A stretch of 24,625 bases of DNA from WHSM01 sp050701635. GTDB lineage: Bacteria > Actinomycetota > Actinomycetes > Mycobacteriales > Micromonosporaceae. Positions 7,291-17,871 of this stretch are shown here, in pieces; positions within the stretch are counted from its first letter, which is position 1; the number at the start of each line of letters is the position of its first letter. Below the pieces are notes generated by a model. That model was not told where the DNA came from, searched no databases, and saw only the letters and a list, made by a program, of their open reading frames with translations. The DNA lies in NCBI GenBank assembly GCA_050701635.1, contig JBOGDF010000033.1, positions 1 through 24,625 on the forward strand, given 5' to 3'. The position numbers were made by a program, and so were the translations under genes.

Positions 7291-8154
7291 TCACCGCACC
7301 GGGGAGAGGCTCACCAGGTCGGCGCTGACCTGCCACAGCCGTTTCGCGAGCGCCTCGTCCTGGGCGAGCCGCGCGGGCGCGACCGCCTTGAACTCCTCGA
7401 AGTACTTGCCGGTGACGCCGTCCAGCGCCGGGTCGGCCGCGAGCTGCACGATCCGCTCTGCGCCCTTGGCGGCGCTGATCATGAAGGGCCGGACCGCGAG
7501 CCGGATAATCGGCTTGGCCCAGCCCGGCGCGCCGCTCCAGATGTTGGTCGCCACCGTGCCCGGGTGCAGCGAATTCGAGGTGACCCCGGTGCCGGCCAGC
7601 CGGCGGGCCAGCTCGGCGGAGAACAGCACGTTGCCGAGCTTCGAGCGGCTGTACGCCTTCATCGTCGAGTAGCCCCGCTGGTACCCGAGGTCGGCGAAGT
7701 CCATGGTGCCGCCGCGGTGCCCGACGGAGGCCACCGTGACCACCCGGGCCGGGGCGCTGCGTACCAGCAGGTCTTCCAGCAGCCCGGTGAGCAGGAAGTA
7801 GCCGAGGTGGTTGACCGCGAACGTGGCTTCGATCCCGTCACCGGTCAGCCGGCGGGTCTTGTTCACGCCGCCGGCGTTGTTCACCAGCACGTCGAGCCGG
7901 TCGTGGCCGGCCTGGAACTCGCTGGCAAGCCGGCGGATCGCCGCCTGCGAGGAGAAGTCGCAGAGCAGCGACGAGACCGTTGACGACCCGCTGCGGGCGA
8001 CCACGTCGGCGACCGCCGCCTCGGTACGCGCCGGATCCCGTCCCACCATCACCACCCGGGCGCCACGGCGCGCCAGCTGCACGCTGGCTTCCAGCCCGAT
8101 CCCGTTGCTGGCGCCGGTCAACAACACCGTCTTGCCCGAGACATCCCATGTCAT
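7291..8154 (-). CDS. Short-chain dehydrogenase/reductase, retinol dehydrogenase-like
   Basis: A 287-residue classical-type SDR, an NAD(P)H-dependent oxidoreductase. Visible: the nucleotide-binding TGASNGIG at 13-20, an Arg39 after strand two (VMVGRD) that favours NADPH, CDFSS at 65-69, NNAG at 92-95, Asn115, catalytic Ser143, and Tyr168/Lys172 in the YSRSK motif. The segment after the active site (HPGTVATNI) is typical of the retinol-dehydrogenase/WWOX-like group common in actinobacteria, whose true substrates are mostly unknown. It is a lone minus-strand gene, convergent with the MocR gene and divergent from glgX. The ATG at 8154 starts MTWDVSGKTVLLTGA, giving the usual short lead before the first strand. 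No clear ribosome site was seen. Confidence 0.9.
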   Translation of the reverse strand: MTWDVSGKTVLLTGASNGIGLEASVQLARRGARVVMVGRDPARTEAAVADVVARSGSSTVSSLLCDFSSQAAIRRLASEFQAGHDRLDVLVNNAGGVNKTRRLTGDGIEATFAVNHLGYFLLTGLLEDLLVRSAPARVVTVASVGHRGGTMDFADLGYQRGYSTMKAYSRSKLGNVLFSAELARRLAGTGVTSNSLHPGTVATNIWSGAPGWAKPIIRLAVRPFMISAAKGAERIVQLAADPALDGVTGKYFEEFKAVAPARLAQDEALAKRLWQVSADLVSLSPVR

Positions 8155-8234
8155 GTGCCCGAGTCAACGCGAGCCCCGGGGCACCGGCAACCTGCCCAGG
8201 GCGGAGATCACGGTGTCCAGATCGCGGATCCGGG

Positions 8235-8288
8235 CAGACCGGTCGCCGCGATTCGTCTAGCGTCAAAACCAGACGATCATCCGGGGGT
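8235..8288 (+). promoter_or_regulatory. Candidate glgX-treY-treZ promoter with flanking inverted repeat
   Basis: CAGACC (8235-8240, keeping the GAC core of a -35 box) is 17 bases before TAGCGT (8258-8263), a good -10 box. That gives a leader of about 25 bases with the G-run CGGGGG (8282-8287) before the ATG at 8295. TCGTCT (8253-8258) and AGACGA (8271-8276) form a perfect 6-bp inverted repeat around the start point, a possible operator. Confidence 0.45.
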
Positions 8289-8294
8289 ACGCCG

Positions 8295-10412
<2,118 letters not shown>

Positions 10413-10413
10413 G

Positions 10414-12759
10414 ATGGTGCCGGCGTCGACGTACCGGGTGCAGGTCAGCCCGTCGTTCGACCTGCGTGCCGCGGCCGGCGTGGCCGACTACCTGGCGGCG
10501 CTCGGCGCCGACTGTCTCTACAGCTCCCCGCTGCTGCAGGCCGCGCCGGGCTCCACCCACGGCTACGACGTCGTCGACTTCACCCGGGTCTCCGACGCTC
10601 TCGGCGGCGAGGAAGGGCGGCGCGAGCTGGTCGCGGGGTTGCGCGCCGCCGGCCTGTCGCTGCTGGTTGACATCGTCCCGAACCACACGGGGGTACGCGT
10701 CCCGTCCGCGAACCGGATGTGGTGGGACGTGCTGCGGTACGGGAGCGGGTCGGCGTACGCCCGATGGTTCGACATCGACTGGTCCCGCGGCCGGCTGGTG
10801 CTCCCGGTGCTCGGCGACGAGCAGTACGCCCTGGACGAGCTGACCATCGACGGCGACGAGCTGGCGTACCACGACCACCGGTTCCCGATCGCGCCCGGCA
10901 CCCGGCCCGGCAGCCCGCAGCAGGTGCACGACCGGCAGCACTACCAGCTCGTCAGCTGGCGGCGCGGCGACGCCGAGCTGAACTACCGGCGCTTCTTCAG
11001 CATCACCGACCTCGCCGGGCTGCGGGTGGAGGACCCGGAGGTGTTCGACGGCGTACACGCCGAGGTGCTGCGGTGGTACGCCGAGGGCGGGCTGGCCGGG
11101 CTGCGGGTCGACCATCCGGACGGGCTGCGGGATCCGGCGGCGTACTTCGATCGGCTCGCCGCTGCGGCGCCCGGTGCCTGGCTGCTGGCCGAGAAGATCC
11201 TGGAGCCGGGCGAGGAGCTGCCCGACTGGCCGATCGCCGGCACCACCGGGTACGACGCGCTCGGCGAGGTGTGCGGCCTGTTCGTCGACCCCGCCGGCGA
11301 GCCCGGGTTCACCGCGCTGAGCGGCCAGTCCGGCGACTGGCCGGGGTTCGCGCTCGCCTGCAAACGGGAGGTCGCCGCGGGCATGCTGACCGCCGAGGTA
11401 CGCCGCCTCGCCCGGCTCGTGCCAGAGGCCGACCTGGCCCGCCTCGCCCCCGCGGCGGGCCTAGCTGGCCCGGTTCCGGCGGTTGGTCCGGCCTCGGCGC
11501 CCGGTGCGGCTCCGGCGGCCGATCCGGGGGCGGTGGTCGGTGAGTGTCTGGTGGAGGTGCTGGCGCGGTTCGGGGTCTACCGGTCGTACCTGCCGGACGG
11601 GCGGGAGCACCTGAACGAGGCGCTGGCCGCCGCCGCGCGGGACCGGCCGGAGCTGGGTCCTGCCCTGGCGGTGCTCGCGCCCCGGCTGGCTGACCCCGCG
11701 GACGAGCTGGCGCAACGGTTCCAGCAGACCTCCGGGGCGGTGATGGCGAAGGGAGTCGAGGACAGCGCGTTCTACCGCTGGTGCCGGTTCGTGGCGCTGA
11801 ACGAGGTGGGCGGCGACCCGTCCCGGTTCGGCGTGAGCGTCGCCGACTTCCACGCTGCCTGCGCCCGGCGGCAGCAGCGGCACCCGTACGGGATGACCAC
11901 GCTGTCCACCCACGACACCAAGCGGTCGGAGGACGTACGGGCCCGGATGGCGGTGCTCTCCGAGCTGCCGCGGGAGTGGGCCGACGCCGTCCGGCGCTGG
12001 CTGGTGGCGGTGCCGTTGCCCGACCCGGCGTTCGGGCAGCTGCTGTGGCAGACCCTGATCGGCGCCTGGCCGATCGAACCCGAACGGCTGCACGCGTACG
12101 CCGTGAAAGCCGGCCGCGAAGCCCGGATCTGGACCAGGTGGGAAGCCCCCGACGAGACCGCGGAGACGGCGGTACGCGACGCGATCGACCGCATCTGCGG
12201 CGACCTTAGCGCCGAGGTCGACGCGTTCGCGGCACGGCTGACGCCCCACGGGTGGAGCAACGCGCTGGGGCAGAAGCTGCTGCAGCTGACCATGCCGGGG
12301 GTGCCGGACACGTACCAGGGGAGCGAGCTGTGGGACAACTCCCTGGTCGATCCCGACAACCGCCGGCCGGTCGACTACGCCGTCCGCGCAGACCTGCTGG
12401 CGAAGCTCGACGCCGGCTGGCTGCCGCCGGTGGACGCCAGCGGCGCGGCGAAGCTGCTGGTGGTCAGCCGGGCGCTGCGGCTGCGCCGGGACGCCCCGGA
12501 GTGCTTCACGGCGTACACCCCGGTGTCAGCCGCCGGACCAGCGGCGGACCACCTGGTCGGCTTCGATCGGGGCGGGGCGGTCAGCCTCGCCACCCGGCTC
12601 CCGGTCGGGCTGGAGCGCGCCGGCGGTTGGCGCGACACCACGGTCGGGCTGCCGCCCGGAGCGTGGCACGACCTGCTGACCGGCACTGACCACGAGGGGA
12701 CCGCACGGTTGCGCGCACTGATGGCCCGGTATCCCGTCGCCCTGCTGGTACGCCGATGA
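10414..12759 (+). CDS. treY: Maltooligosyl trehalose synthase TreY
   Basis: A 781-residue GH13 enzyme that turns the reducing-end alpha-1,4 bond of a maltooligosaccharide into the alpha,alpha-1,1 bond of trehalose, inside the chain. Signatures: STYRVQVSPSFDLRAAAGVADYLAALGADCLYSSP at the N-terminus, GSTHGYDVVD, DIVPNH, LRVDHPDGL with nucleophile Asp233, LLAEKIL with Glu260, STHDTKRSED with Asp501, and the C-terminal MPGVPDTYQGSELWDNSLVDPDNRRPVDY. An Ala/Pro/Gly-rich linker (345-373) interrupts the middle region just before the conserved FGVYRSYLP segment. Spacing to glgX is one base, and the stop overlaps the treZ start (ATGA, 12756-12759). Length is within the family range. Confidence 0.97.
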   Translation: MVPASTYRVQVSPSFDLRAAAGVADYLAALGADCLYSSPLLQAAPGSTHGYDVVDFTRVSDALGGEEGRRELVAGLRAAGLSLLVDIVPNHTGVRVPSANRMWWDVLRYGSGSAYARWFDIDWSRGRLVLPVLGDEQYALDELTIDGDELAYHDHRFPIAPGTRPGSPQQVHDRQHYQLVSWRRGDAELNYRRFFSITDLAGLRVEDPEVFDGVHAEVLRWYAEGGLAGLRVDHPDGLRDPAAYFDRLAAAAPGAWLLAEKILEPGEELPDWPIAGTTGYDALGEVCGLFVDPAGEPGFTALSGQSGDWPGFALACKREVAAGMLTAEVRRLARLVPEADLARLAPAAGLAGPVPAVGPASAPGAAPAADPGAVVGECLVEVLARFGVYRSYLPDGREHLNEALAAAARDRPELGPALAVLAPRLADPADELAQRFQQTSGAVMAKGVEDSAFYRWCRFVALNEVGGDPSRFGVSVADFHAACARRQQRHPYGMTTLSTHDTKRSEDVRARMAVLSELPREWADAVRRWLVAVPLPDPAFGQLLWQTLIGAWPIEPERLHAYAVKAGREARIWTRWEAPDETAETAVRDAIDRICGDLSAEVDAFAARLTPHGWSNALGQKLLQLTMPGVPDTYQGSELWDNSLVDPDNRRPVDYAVRADLLAKLDAGWLPPVDASGAAKLLVVSRALRLRRDAPECFTAYTPVSAAGPAADHLVGFDRGGAVSLATRLPVGLERAGGWRDTTVGLPPGAWHDLLTGTDHEGTARLRALMARYPVALLVRR

Positions 12760-14546
12760 CGGAGTTCAGCGTCTGGGCGCCCGAGCGCGACGGGGTACGC
12801 CTCTGGCTCGCCGACGGCGTGCACGACATGGCGCGCGACGACGACGGGTGGTGGCGGGTGACCGTGCCCGGCCGCGACCACGGCGCCGACTACGGATTCC
12901 TGCTCGACGACGCCGCGGTCCCGGCCGACCCGTTCGGCGACATCGACGACGAGCCCGACCAGCCCGACGCCGGCCTGCTGCCCGACCCGCGCTCGCCCTG
13001 GCAGCCGTACGGGGTGCACGGCCCGAGCCGCACGTACCACCATGGACGGTTCGACTGGACCGATGCCGGATGGCGTGGGCGGGCGCTGCCGGGGGCGGTG
13101 ATCTACGAGCTGCACCTCGGCACGTTCACCCCGGAGGGCACGTTCGACGCCGCGATCGCTCACCTCGACCACCTGGTCGCGCTCGGCGTCGACCTGGTCG
13201 AGCTGCTCCCGGTCAACGCGTTCAACGGCGAGGTCGGATGGGGCTACGACGGTGTCCTCTGGTACGCCGTGCACCAGCCGTACGGCGGCCCGGACGGGCT
13301 GAAACGGTTCGTGGACGCATGCCACGCCAAAGGGCTGGGCGTGATCATGGACGTGGTCTACAACCACCTGGGCCCGGCCGGCGGCCACATCGGCGAGTTC
13401 GCGCCGTACCTGCTGAAATCCCGCAACATCTGGGGCCCGCAGGTCAACCTGGACGGCCCCGACTCCGACCAGGTACGCCGCTACATCATCGACAACGCGT
13501 GCGGCTGGCTGCGCGACTACCACCTCGACGGGCTGCGGCTGGACGCCGTACACGCGCTGCACGACAGCCGCGCCGTACACCTGCTGGAGGAGTTGGCCGA
13601 CACGGTGGCGGCGCTGGAGGCCCAGGAAAGACGGCCGCTGTCGCTGATCGCCGAGTCCGACCTGAACGACCCGCGACTGGTCACCCCGCGGGAAGCCGGC
13701 GGGTACGGCCTGCACGCGCAATGGACCGACGACGTGCACCACGCGCTGCACGCCGCGCTCACCGGCGAGCGCCAGGGCTACTACGCCGACTTCGGCTCCG
13801 TGGCCGCGCTCGCGAAGGCGCTGTCCGCCGCGCACGTGGTCGACGGCACGTACTCCCGGTTCCGCCGCCGCTCCCACGGCCGCCCGGTGGACCGGCTCAC
13901 CGTCCCGGGCCACCGGTTCGTGGTGTACGCCCAGGACCACGACCAGATCGGCAACCGCGCCACCGGCGACCGGCTACCCGCGATCCTGTCCACCGGGCTG
14001 CTCAAGGTGGCGGCGACGCTGATCTTCACGTCTCCGTACACCCCGATGCTGTTCATGGGTGAAGAATGGGCCGCCGGTACGCCCTGGCAGTACTTCTCCA
14101 GCCATCCGCAGCCGAAGCTGGCCCGGGCGGTGGTACGCGGCCGCCGCAAGGAGTTCGCCGCCCACGGCTGGCGCGGGCGGGTGCCGGACCCCCAGGATCC
14201 GCAGACGTTCCAGCGCTCGAAGCTCGACTGGTCCGAGCTGGAGCAGGACCCGCACCGCGACATGCTCGCCTTCCACCGGGAGCTGATCGCGCTGCGCCGC
14301 GCCCGCCCCGAGCTGACCGATCCGCGGCTGCACGCGGTGCAGGTCAGCCACGGGGGCGACTGGCTGTTGGTGCGACGCGGCGGCCTGGTGGTGGCGGCCA
14401 ATCTCGCGGCCACGCCCACCACGCTTGAGCTGCCGGCGGTCGCCGCCCGCGTCCTGCTCGCCACCGGCGAGGTCACGCTCGACGGGGCCGCCGTCGCGCT
14501 GCCGGCCGAATCCGCCGCTGTGGTCGAGCTCAGCGCGGCGCGATGA
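12756..14546 (+). CDS. treZ: Maltooligosyltrehalose trehalohydrolase TreZ
   Basis: A 596-residue GH13 enzyme that releases free trehalose from maltooligosyl trehalose. An N-terminal CBM48-like domain (FSVWAPERDGVRLWL) is followed by YELHLGTFTPEGTF, ELLPVNAFNGEVGWGYDGV, DVVYNHLGP, LDGLRLDAVHAL with nucleophile Asp263, IAESDLNDP with acid/base Glu300, and YAQDHDQIGNRATGDR with Asp396. TSPYTPMLFMGEEW is also typical. Length is normal. It is translationally coupled to treY and ends in a 17-base tail-to-tail overlap with the thioesterase gene (14530-14546). Together with GlgX and TreY it completes the TreX/Y/Z route. The TreZ start has no ribosome site of its own, so its translation probably depends on TreY. 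Confidence 0.97.
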   Translation: MTEFSVWAPERDGVRLWLADGVHDMARDDDGWWRVTVPGRDHGADYGFLLDDAAVPADPFGDIDDEPDQPDAGLLPDPRSPWQPYGVHGPSRTYHHGRFDWTDAGWRGRALPGAVIYELHLGTFTPEGTFDAAIAHLDHLVALGVDLVELLPVNAFNGEVGWGYDGVLWYAVHQPYGGPDGLKRFVDACHAKGLGVIMDVVYNHLGPAGGHIGEFAPYLLKSRNIWGPQVNLDGPDSDQVRRYIIDNACGWLRDYHLDGLRLDAVHALHDSRAVHLLEELADTVAALEAQERRPLSLIAESDLNDPRLVTPREAGGYGLHAQWTDDVHHALHAALTGERQGYYADFGSVAALAKALSAAHVVDGTYSRFRRRSHGRPVDRLTVPGHRFVVYAQDHDQIGNRATGDRLPAILSTGLLKVAATLIFTSPYTPMLFMGEEWAAGTPWQYFSSHPQPKLARAVVRGRRKEFAAHGWRGRVPDPQDPQTFQRSKLDWSELEQDPHRDMLAFHRELIALRRARPELTDPRLHAVQVSHGGDWLLVRRGGLVVAANLAATPTTLELPAVAARVLLATGEVTLDGAAVALPAESAAVVELSAAR

Positions 14547-15303
14547 GCAGCGACTGGGCTCCCGAGCCGATCCGGCCCTCGGAGTCGTAGAGCGTCGTGG
14601 TGGCGACCCCGGTGCCACCCGGATCGACCTGGGTACGCGAATCCAGGCACACCCACTCGCCGATCGGCGGCCGCAGCAGGTGCACCGACAGGTCCACGTT
14701 CAGGAAGGTCCAGGTCGGCCAGTCCAGCGTCGCGCTGACCCCGCTGCCGGAATCTGCCACCGCGACCACCCGCTGCACGGGCGACGGCTCCTCGCCGGCC
14801 ACCACGGCGGTACGCAGCCGCGTCCACACCGTCGCCGGCCCGGGCCCGTCGGTGGTGCCCGCCGCTACCCGCCACTCGATGGCGCGGGCGTACCCGAAGT
14901 CGATCCCGACCGGGCTCGGTGACCTGGTCTCGGGCAGCGGCGGCGCGGTCGCGTCCCCGATCCGCTCCAGACCGTCCTGCCGCGTACGCCGCAGCCGCCA
15001 CGCCCGGGCCCGCATCACCACCTTGCCGCCGGAGGCCAGCTCCGCCTCCAACAGCTGTACGTTGCGCCCGTCGCGTACCACCGTGGCGGTCGCGGTCAGC
15101 TCCGCGACCGGCACCGGGGAGAGGAACTCGGCGGTGATCCGGGTCAGCATCGCGCCGTCGCGCGGCGCGGCGCGTTCCAGGGCGTACACCATGAGCGCGG
15201 TGGGCGGGCCGCCGTGCTGGAACTGCGGGCTCCACGGTCCTTCGGTGGCGGGCGAGGCGCGGTAGCGGTCCTCGCCCAGCGGCTGGTAGAACGCGTCGGT
15301 CAT
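14530..15303 (-). CDS. Acyl-CoA thioesterase-like protein (double hotdog fold)
   Basis: A 257-residue protein of the TesB-like / acyl-CoA thioesterase type. The N-terminal hotdog shows WSPQFQHGGPPTALMVYALE with HGGPP at 30-34, then TRITAEFLSPVPVAELTATATVVRDGRNVQLLEAEL, a standard strand pattern. The second hotdog includes ATLDWPTWTFLNVDLSVHLLRPPIGEWVCLDSRTQVDPGGTGVATTTLYDSEGRIG. These proteins hydrolyse fatty acyl-CoA thioesters, but close actinobacterial relatives have no assigned substrate. Its ATG overlaps the stop of the upstream TIGR03085-type gene (ATGA, 15300-15303 on minus), so the two form an operon. The 3' end overlaps treZ tail to tail. Confidence 0.88.
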   Translation of the reverse strand: MTDAFYQPLGEDRYRASPATEGPWSPQFQHGGPPTALMVYALERAAPRDGAMLTRITAEFLSPVPVAELTATATVVRDGRNVQLLEAELASGGKVVMRARAWRLRRTRQDGLERIGDATAPPLPETRSPSPVGIDFGYARAIEWRVAAGTTDGPGPATVWTRLRTAVVAGEEPSPVQRVVAVADSGSGVSATLDWPTWTFLNVDLSVHLLRPPIGEWVCLDSRTQVDPGGTGVATTTLYDSEGRIGSGAQSLLIAPR

Positions 15304-15932
15304 AGCCCGAAGCTAGCGCTGCGGAGGCGTTCCACGATCTTGTCCGGGCCCTCGATCTCGACCCGCGCCACCTGCTGGCGGCCGGAGCAGAAGATCACCA
15401 GCTCGCTCGGCGTACCGGTGAGCGTGACCTGGGCGTCGCCGCCGCGGCCGGTGGTCAGCTCGCCGTGCCGGGGCGCCACAAGGGTGACGGTGGCGGGCGT
15501 ACGGCGCAGCATCGCCTTCAGTACGCCGAGCCGGGTCCACAGGTGCCGCTCCATCTCCGCCGGCAGCTCGCGCGGCTCCCAGTCGGGCTGGGCGCGGCGT
15601 ACGTCCTCGTGGTGGATGAAGTACTCCATCAGGTTCGCCGTCTCGTGCACCACCGGGTTGCTGATCGGGCTCCACCACGGCGGGTGCGCCACCTTGTCGA
15701 CCAGCTCGGCGTAGCTGTCGGACGTGAGGGCGGCCTTGCGTACCGACTCGGTCCAGCCGGCCAGCGCCGACACCAGCAACCCGGGGCCGCTGTCCGGCCG
15801 GCGGTCACGTACCACCAGGTGGGCGGCGAGGTCGGCGGTGGTCCAGTCGCCGCACAACGTCGGCGCGTCGGGGCCGACCTGCGCCATCAGGGCCGCCAAC
15901 TCGGAACGTTCAGTCATCGCGTACGCCGTCAT
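15300..15932 (-). CDS. TIGR03085-type protein, mycothiol-dependent maleylpyruvate isomerase-like fold
   Basis: A 210-residue actinobacterial protein of the DinB-like, maleylpyruvate isomerase N-terminal type. ERSELAALMAQVGPDAPTLCGDWTTADLAAHLVVRDRRPDSGPGL is the family's hallmark opening, with His38 a likely metal ligand; ETANLMEYFIHHEDVRRAQ supplies further histidines. The C-terminal part carries the SCP2-like strand pattern (VTLVAPRHGELTTGRGGDAQVTLTGTPSELVIFCSGR). Function is unknown for this subgroup; some relatives use mycothiol. I chose the ATG at 15932, eight bases after GAGGA. Starts at 15941 and 15917 are possible. The frame stays open far upstream into the ABC gene, but that is only an overlap. 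It forms an operon with the thioesterase gene. Confidence 0.85.
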   Translation of the reverse strand: MTAYAMTERSELAALMAQVGPDAPTLCGDWTTADLAAHLVVRDRRPDSGPGLLVSALAGWTESVRKAALTSDSYAELVDKVAHPPWWSPISNPVVHETANLMEYFIHHEDVRRAQPDWEPRELPAEMERHLWTRLGVLKAMLRRTPATVTLVAPRHGELTTGRGGDAQVTLTGTPSELVIFCSGRQQVARVEIEGPDKIVERLRSASFGL

Positions 15933-16026
15933 AACGGTCATCCTCGCAGCACCGCCGTGACCAGCGTCGCGTGGGTTTCGTCGGTTCCGTCTGATAGACA
16001 GATTGGTAAGGACTGAAAACCATTTC

Positions 16027-17871
16027 ATGCCTGGGTACGAGAGGCGGCCGGTGGCGGACGAGGGTGTTTTAGGCAAGGGGATGCGGGTGCTCGGGCGGGC
16101 GATCCGCGACGAGCCGGTGACATTCGCCATCGGGGTCGGCGGCAGCGTCCTGTTCGGGCTGATGACCATCGCCTCGGCGTACGTGGTGGGCGCGGTGATC
16201 GGTCAGGTCGTGGTGCCCGCCGTGGACACCGGCCGGGTCAGCGTGGCGGCGCTCGCCGCCGGTGCCGGGGCGCTGTTCGCGGTCAGCATGCTGCGGGTGC
16301 TGGGGATCCTGGGCCGCCGGCTCGGGGCCGGGTCGATGCAGTTCCGGCTGCAGGCGGCGTACCGCCGGAAAGTCACCCGCCGCTACCTGCGACTGCCGTT
16401 GGCATGGCACCACCGCAACCCCACCGGGACCCTGCTCTCCAACGCGAACGCCGACGTCGAGTCGGCGTGGTATCCGATCGCACCGTTGCCGTTCGCGGTC
16501 GGCACCCTGGTGATGCTGGTCGGCGCGGTCGGGGCGCTGTTCGCCACCGACTGGGCGCTCGCGCTGGTCGGGCTCACCGTGTTCCCGGCGGTGTTCGGGC
16601 TCAACGTGGTCTACTCCCGCCGGATGTCGCCGCGCGCCACCCGGGCACAGCGGCTGCGCGCCGAGCTGAGTGCGGTGGCCCACGAGAGCTTCGACGGCGC
16701 GCTGATCGTGAAGACCATGGGCCGCGAGGCCGAGGAGACTGAGCGGTTCTCCGCGAAGGCGCAGGAGCTGCGCGACGGGCTGGTCGCGATGGGCCGGGTA
16801 CGCGGCCTGTTCGACCCGGCGATGGACGCGCTGCCCAACCTCGGCACGCTCGCCGTGCTCGTGGTGGGGTCGTTCCGGCTGGCCGGCGGTGCGATCACCG
16901 TCAGCGAGCTGGTCAGCGCGGCGTTCCTGTTCACGGTGCTCGGCTTCCCGGTACGCGCGATCGGCTGGGTGCTCGGCGAGCTGCCCCGCAGCGTGGTCGG
17001 CTGGGAGCGGGTCGACGCCGTGCTCCAGGCCACCGGCGACATGCCGTACGGCACCGACCGGCTGCGAAGTGACGGCCGGCCCGCGGCGTTGGCGTTCGAC
17101 GGGGTGACCTACAGCTATCCGAGCGAGGACGGGAAACCGGCCCGGGTGCTGCACGAGGTGACCTTCGACGTGCCGGCCGGGCGCACCATCGCGCTGGTCG
17201 GGCCGACCGGCTCCGGCAAGTCCACCATCGCCTCGCTCGCCGCCCGGCTGGTCGACCCCGACTCGGGCAAGGTCCTGATCGACGGCGCGGACGCCCGTAC
17301 CCTCTCTGCGGATTCGTTGGCGGGGACGGTCGCGTTGGTGCCACAGGTGCCGTTCGTGTTCGACGACACGGTCCGGGAAAATGTGCTGCTGGGTCGGGTG
17401 CCGGACGGCGACCAGCAGGCGTGGGCGGCGCTGCGGATGGCGCAGGCCGACGGGTTCGTGGCCCAGCTCGACCACGGCCTGGACACCGAGGTGGGGGAGC
17501 GCGGCACCAGCCTCTCCGGCGGCCAGCGGCAGCGGCTCACCCTGGCCCGGGCGCTCGCCTGTTCGCCGAGCCTACTGGTGCTCGACGACGCCACCAGCGC
17601 GGTCGACCCGCGGGTGGAGGCGGCGATCCTGAAGGCGCTGCGGGAGTCCGACGCCGAGACCAGCGTGCTGGTGGTGGCGTACCGGCGGGCCACCATCGCG
17701 CTCGCCGACCAGGTGGTCTACACCGAGCACGGCCGGGTGATCGCCCGCGGTACGCACGCCGAGCTGCTCGCTACCAGCGAGGGGTACGCCAACCTGGTCA
17801 CCGCGTACGAGCGGGACGAGGCCGAGCGCGCCCGCGAGAAGACCTTCGACGAGCCGGGGGTGTCGGCGTGA
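16027..17871 (+). CDS. ABC exporter half-transporter with degenerate ATP site
   Basis: A 614-residue half-transporter: six transmembrane helices (about 30-310), then an ATPase domain. Walker A GPTGSGKST is at 392-400, the Q-loop is in LVPQVPF, the signature LSGGQRQR starts at 496, and Walker B is LLVLDD. The residue after Walker B is Asp521 instead of the catalytic Glu, and the switch His is replaced by Tyr552 (VVAYRRA). This is the pattern of the degenerate subunit of a heterodimeric exporter. The partner follows at once with a GTGA overlap. The substrate is unknown. The ATG at 16027 has AAGGA 14 bases upstream, which is rather far; a GTG at 16051 is possible, and a TTG at 16003 precedes that site. 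Confidence 0.92.
   Translation: MPGYERRPVADEGVLGKGMRVLGRAIRDEPVTFAIGVGGSVLFGLMTIASAYVVGAVIGQVVVPAVDTGRVSVAALAAGAGALFAVSMLRVLGILGRRLGAGSMQFRLQAAYRRKVTRRYLRLPLAWHHRNPTGTLLSNANADVESAWYPIAPLPFAVGTLVMLVGAVGALFATDWALALVGLTVFPAVFGLNVVYSRRMSPRATRAQRLRAELSAVAHESFDGALIVKTMGREAEETERFSAKAQELRDGLVAMGRVRGLFDPAMDALPNLGTLAVLVVGSFRLAGGAITVSELVSAAFLFTVLGFPVRAIGWVLGELPRSVVGWERVDAVLQATGDMPYGTDRLRSDGRPAALAFDGVTYSYPSEDGKPARVLHEVTFDVPAGRTIALVGPTGSGKSTIASLAARLVDPDSGKVLIDGADARTLSADSLAGTVALVPQVPFVFDDTVRENVLLGRVPDGDQQAWAALRMAQADGFVAQLDHGLDTEVGERGTSLSGGQRQRLTLARALACSPSLLVLDDATSAVDPRVEAAILKALRESDAETSVLVVAYRRATIALADQVVYTEHGRVIARGTHAELLATSEGYANLVTAYERDEAERAREKTFDEPGVSA

Noticed and set aside
8173..8182. Perfect palindrome GCCCCGGGGC upstream of glgX
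   Set aside because: Ten bases of only G and C arise easily at this base composition, and it has no promoter element at a fitting distance.
12375..13940. Long minus-strand open frame (521 codons) over treY and treZ
   Set aside because: Antisense shadow; the plus-strand genes have full catalytic motifs.
14530..14546. Tail-to-tail overlap of treZ and the thioesterase gene as a possible antisense control
   Set aside because: Seventeen-base convergent overlaps are common in compact actinobacterial genomes and nothing else suggests regulation.
15990..16002. Quasi-palindrome TCTGATAGACAGA before the ABC exporter
   Set aside because: Only four paired bases per arm; it may be part of a promoter but does not support an operator call.
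16003..16026. TTG start for the first ABC half-transporter
   Set aside because: It would include the only ribosome-site-like AAGGA inside the coding region and adds eight residues without family support.
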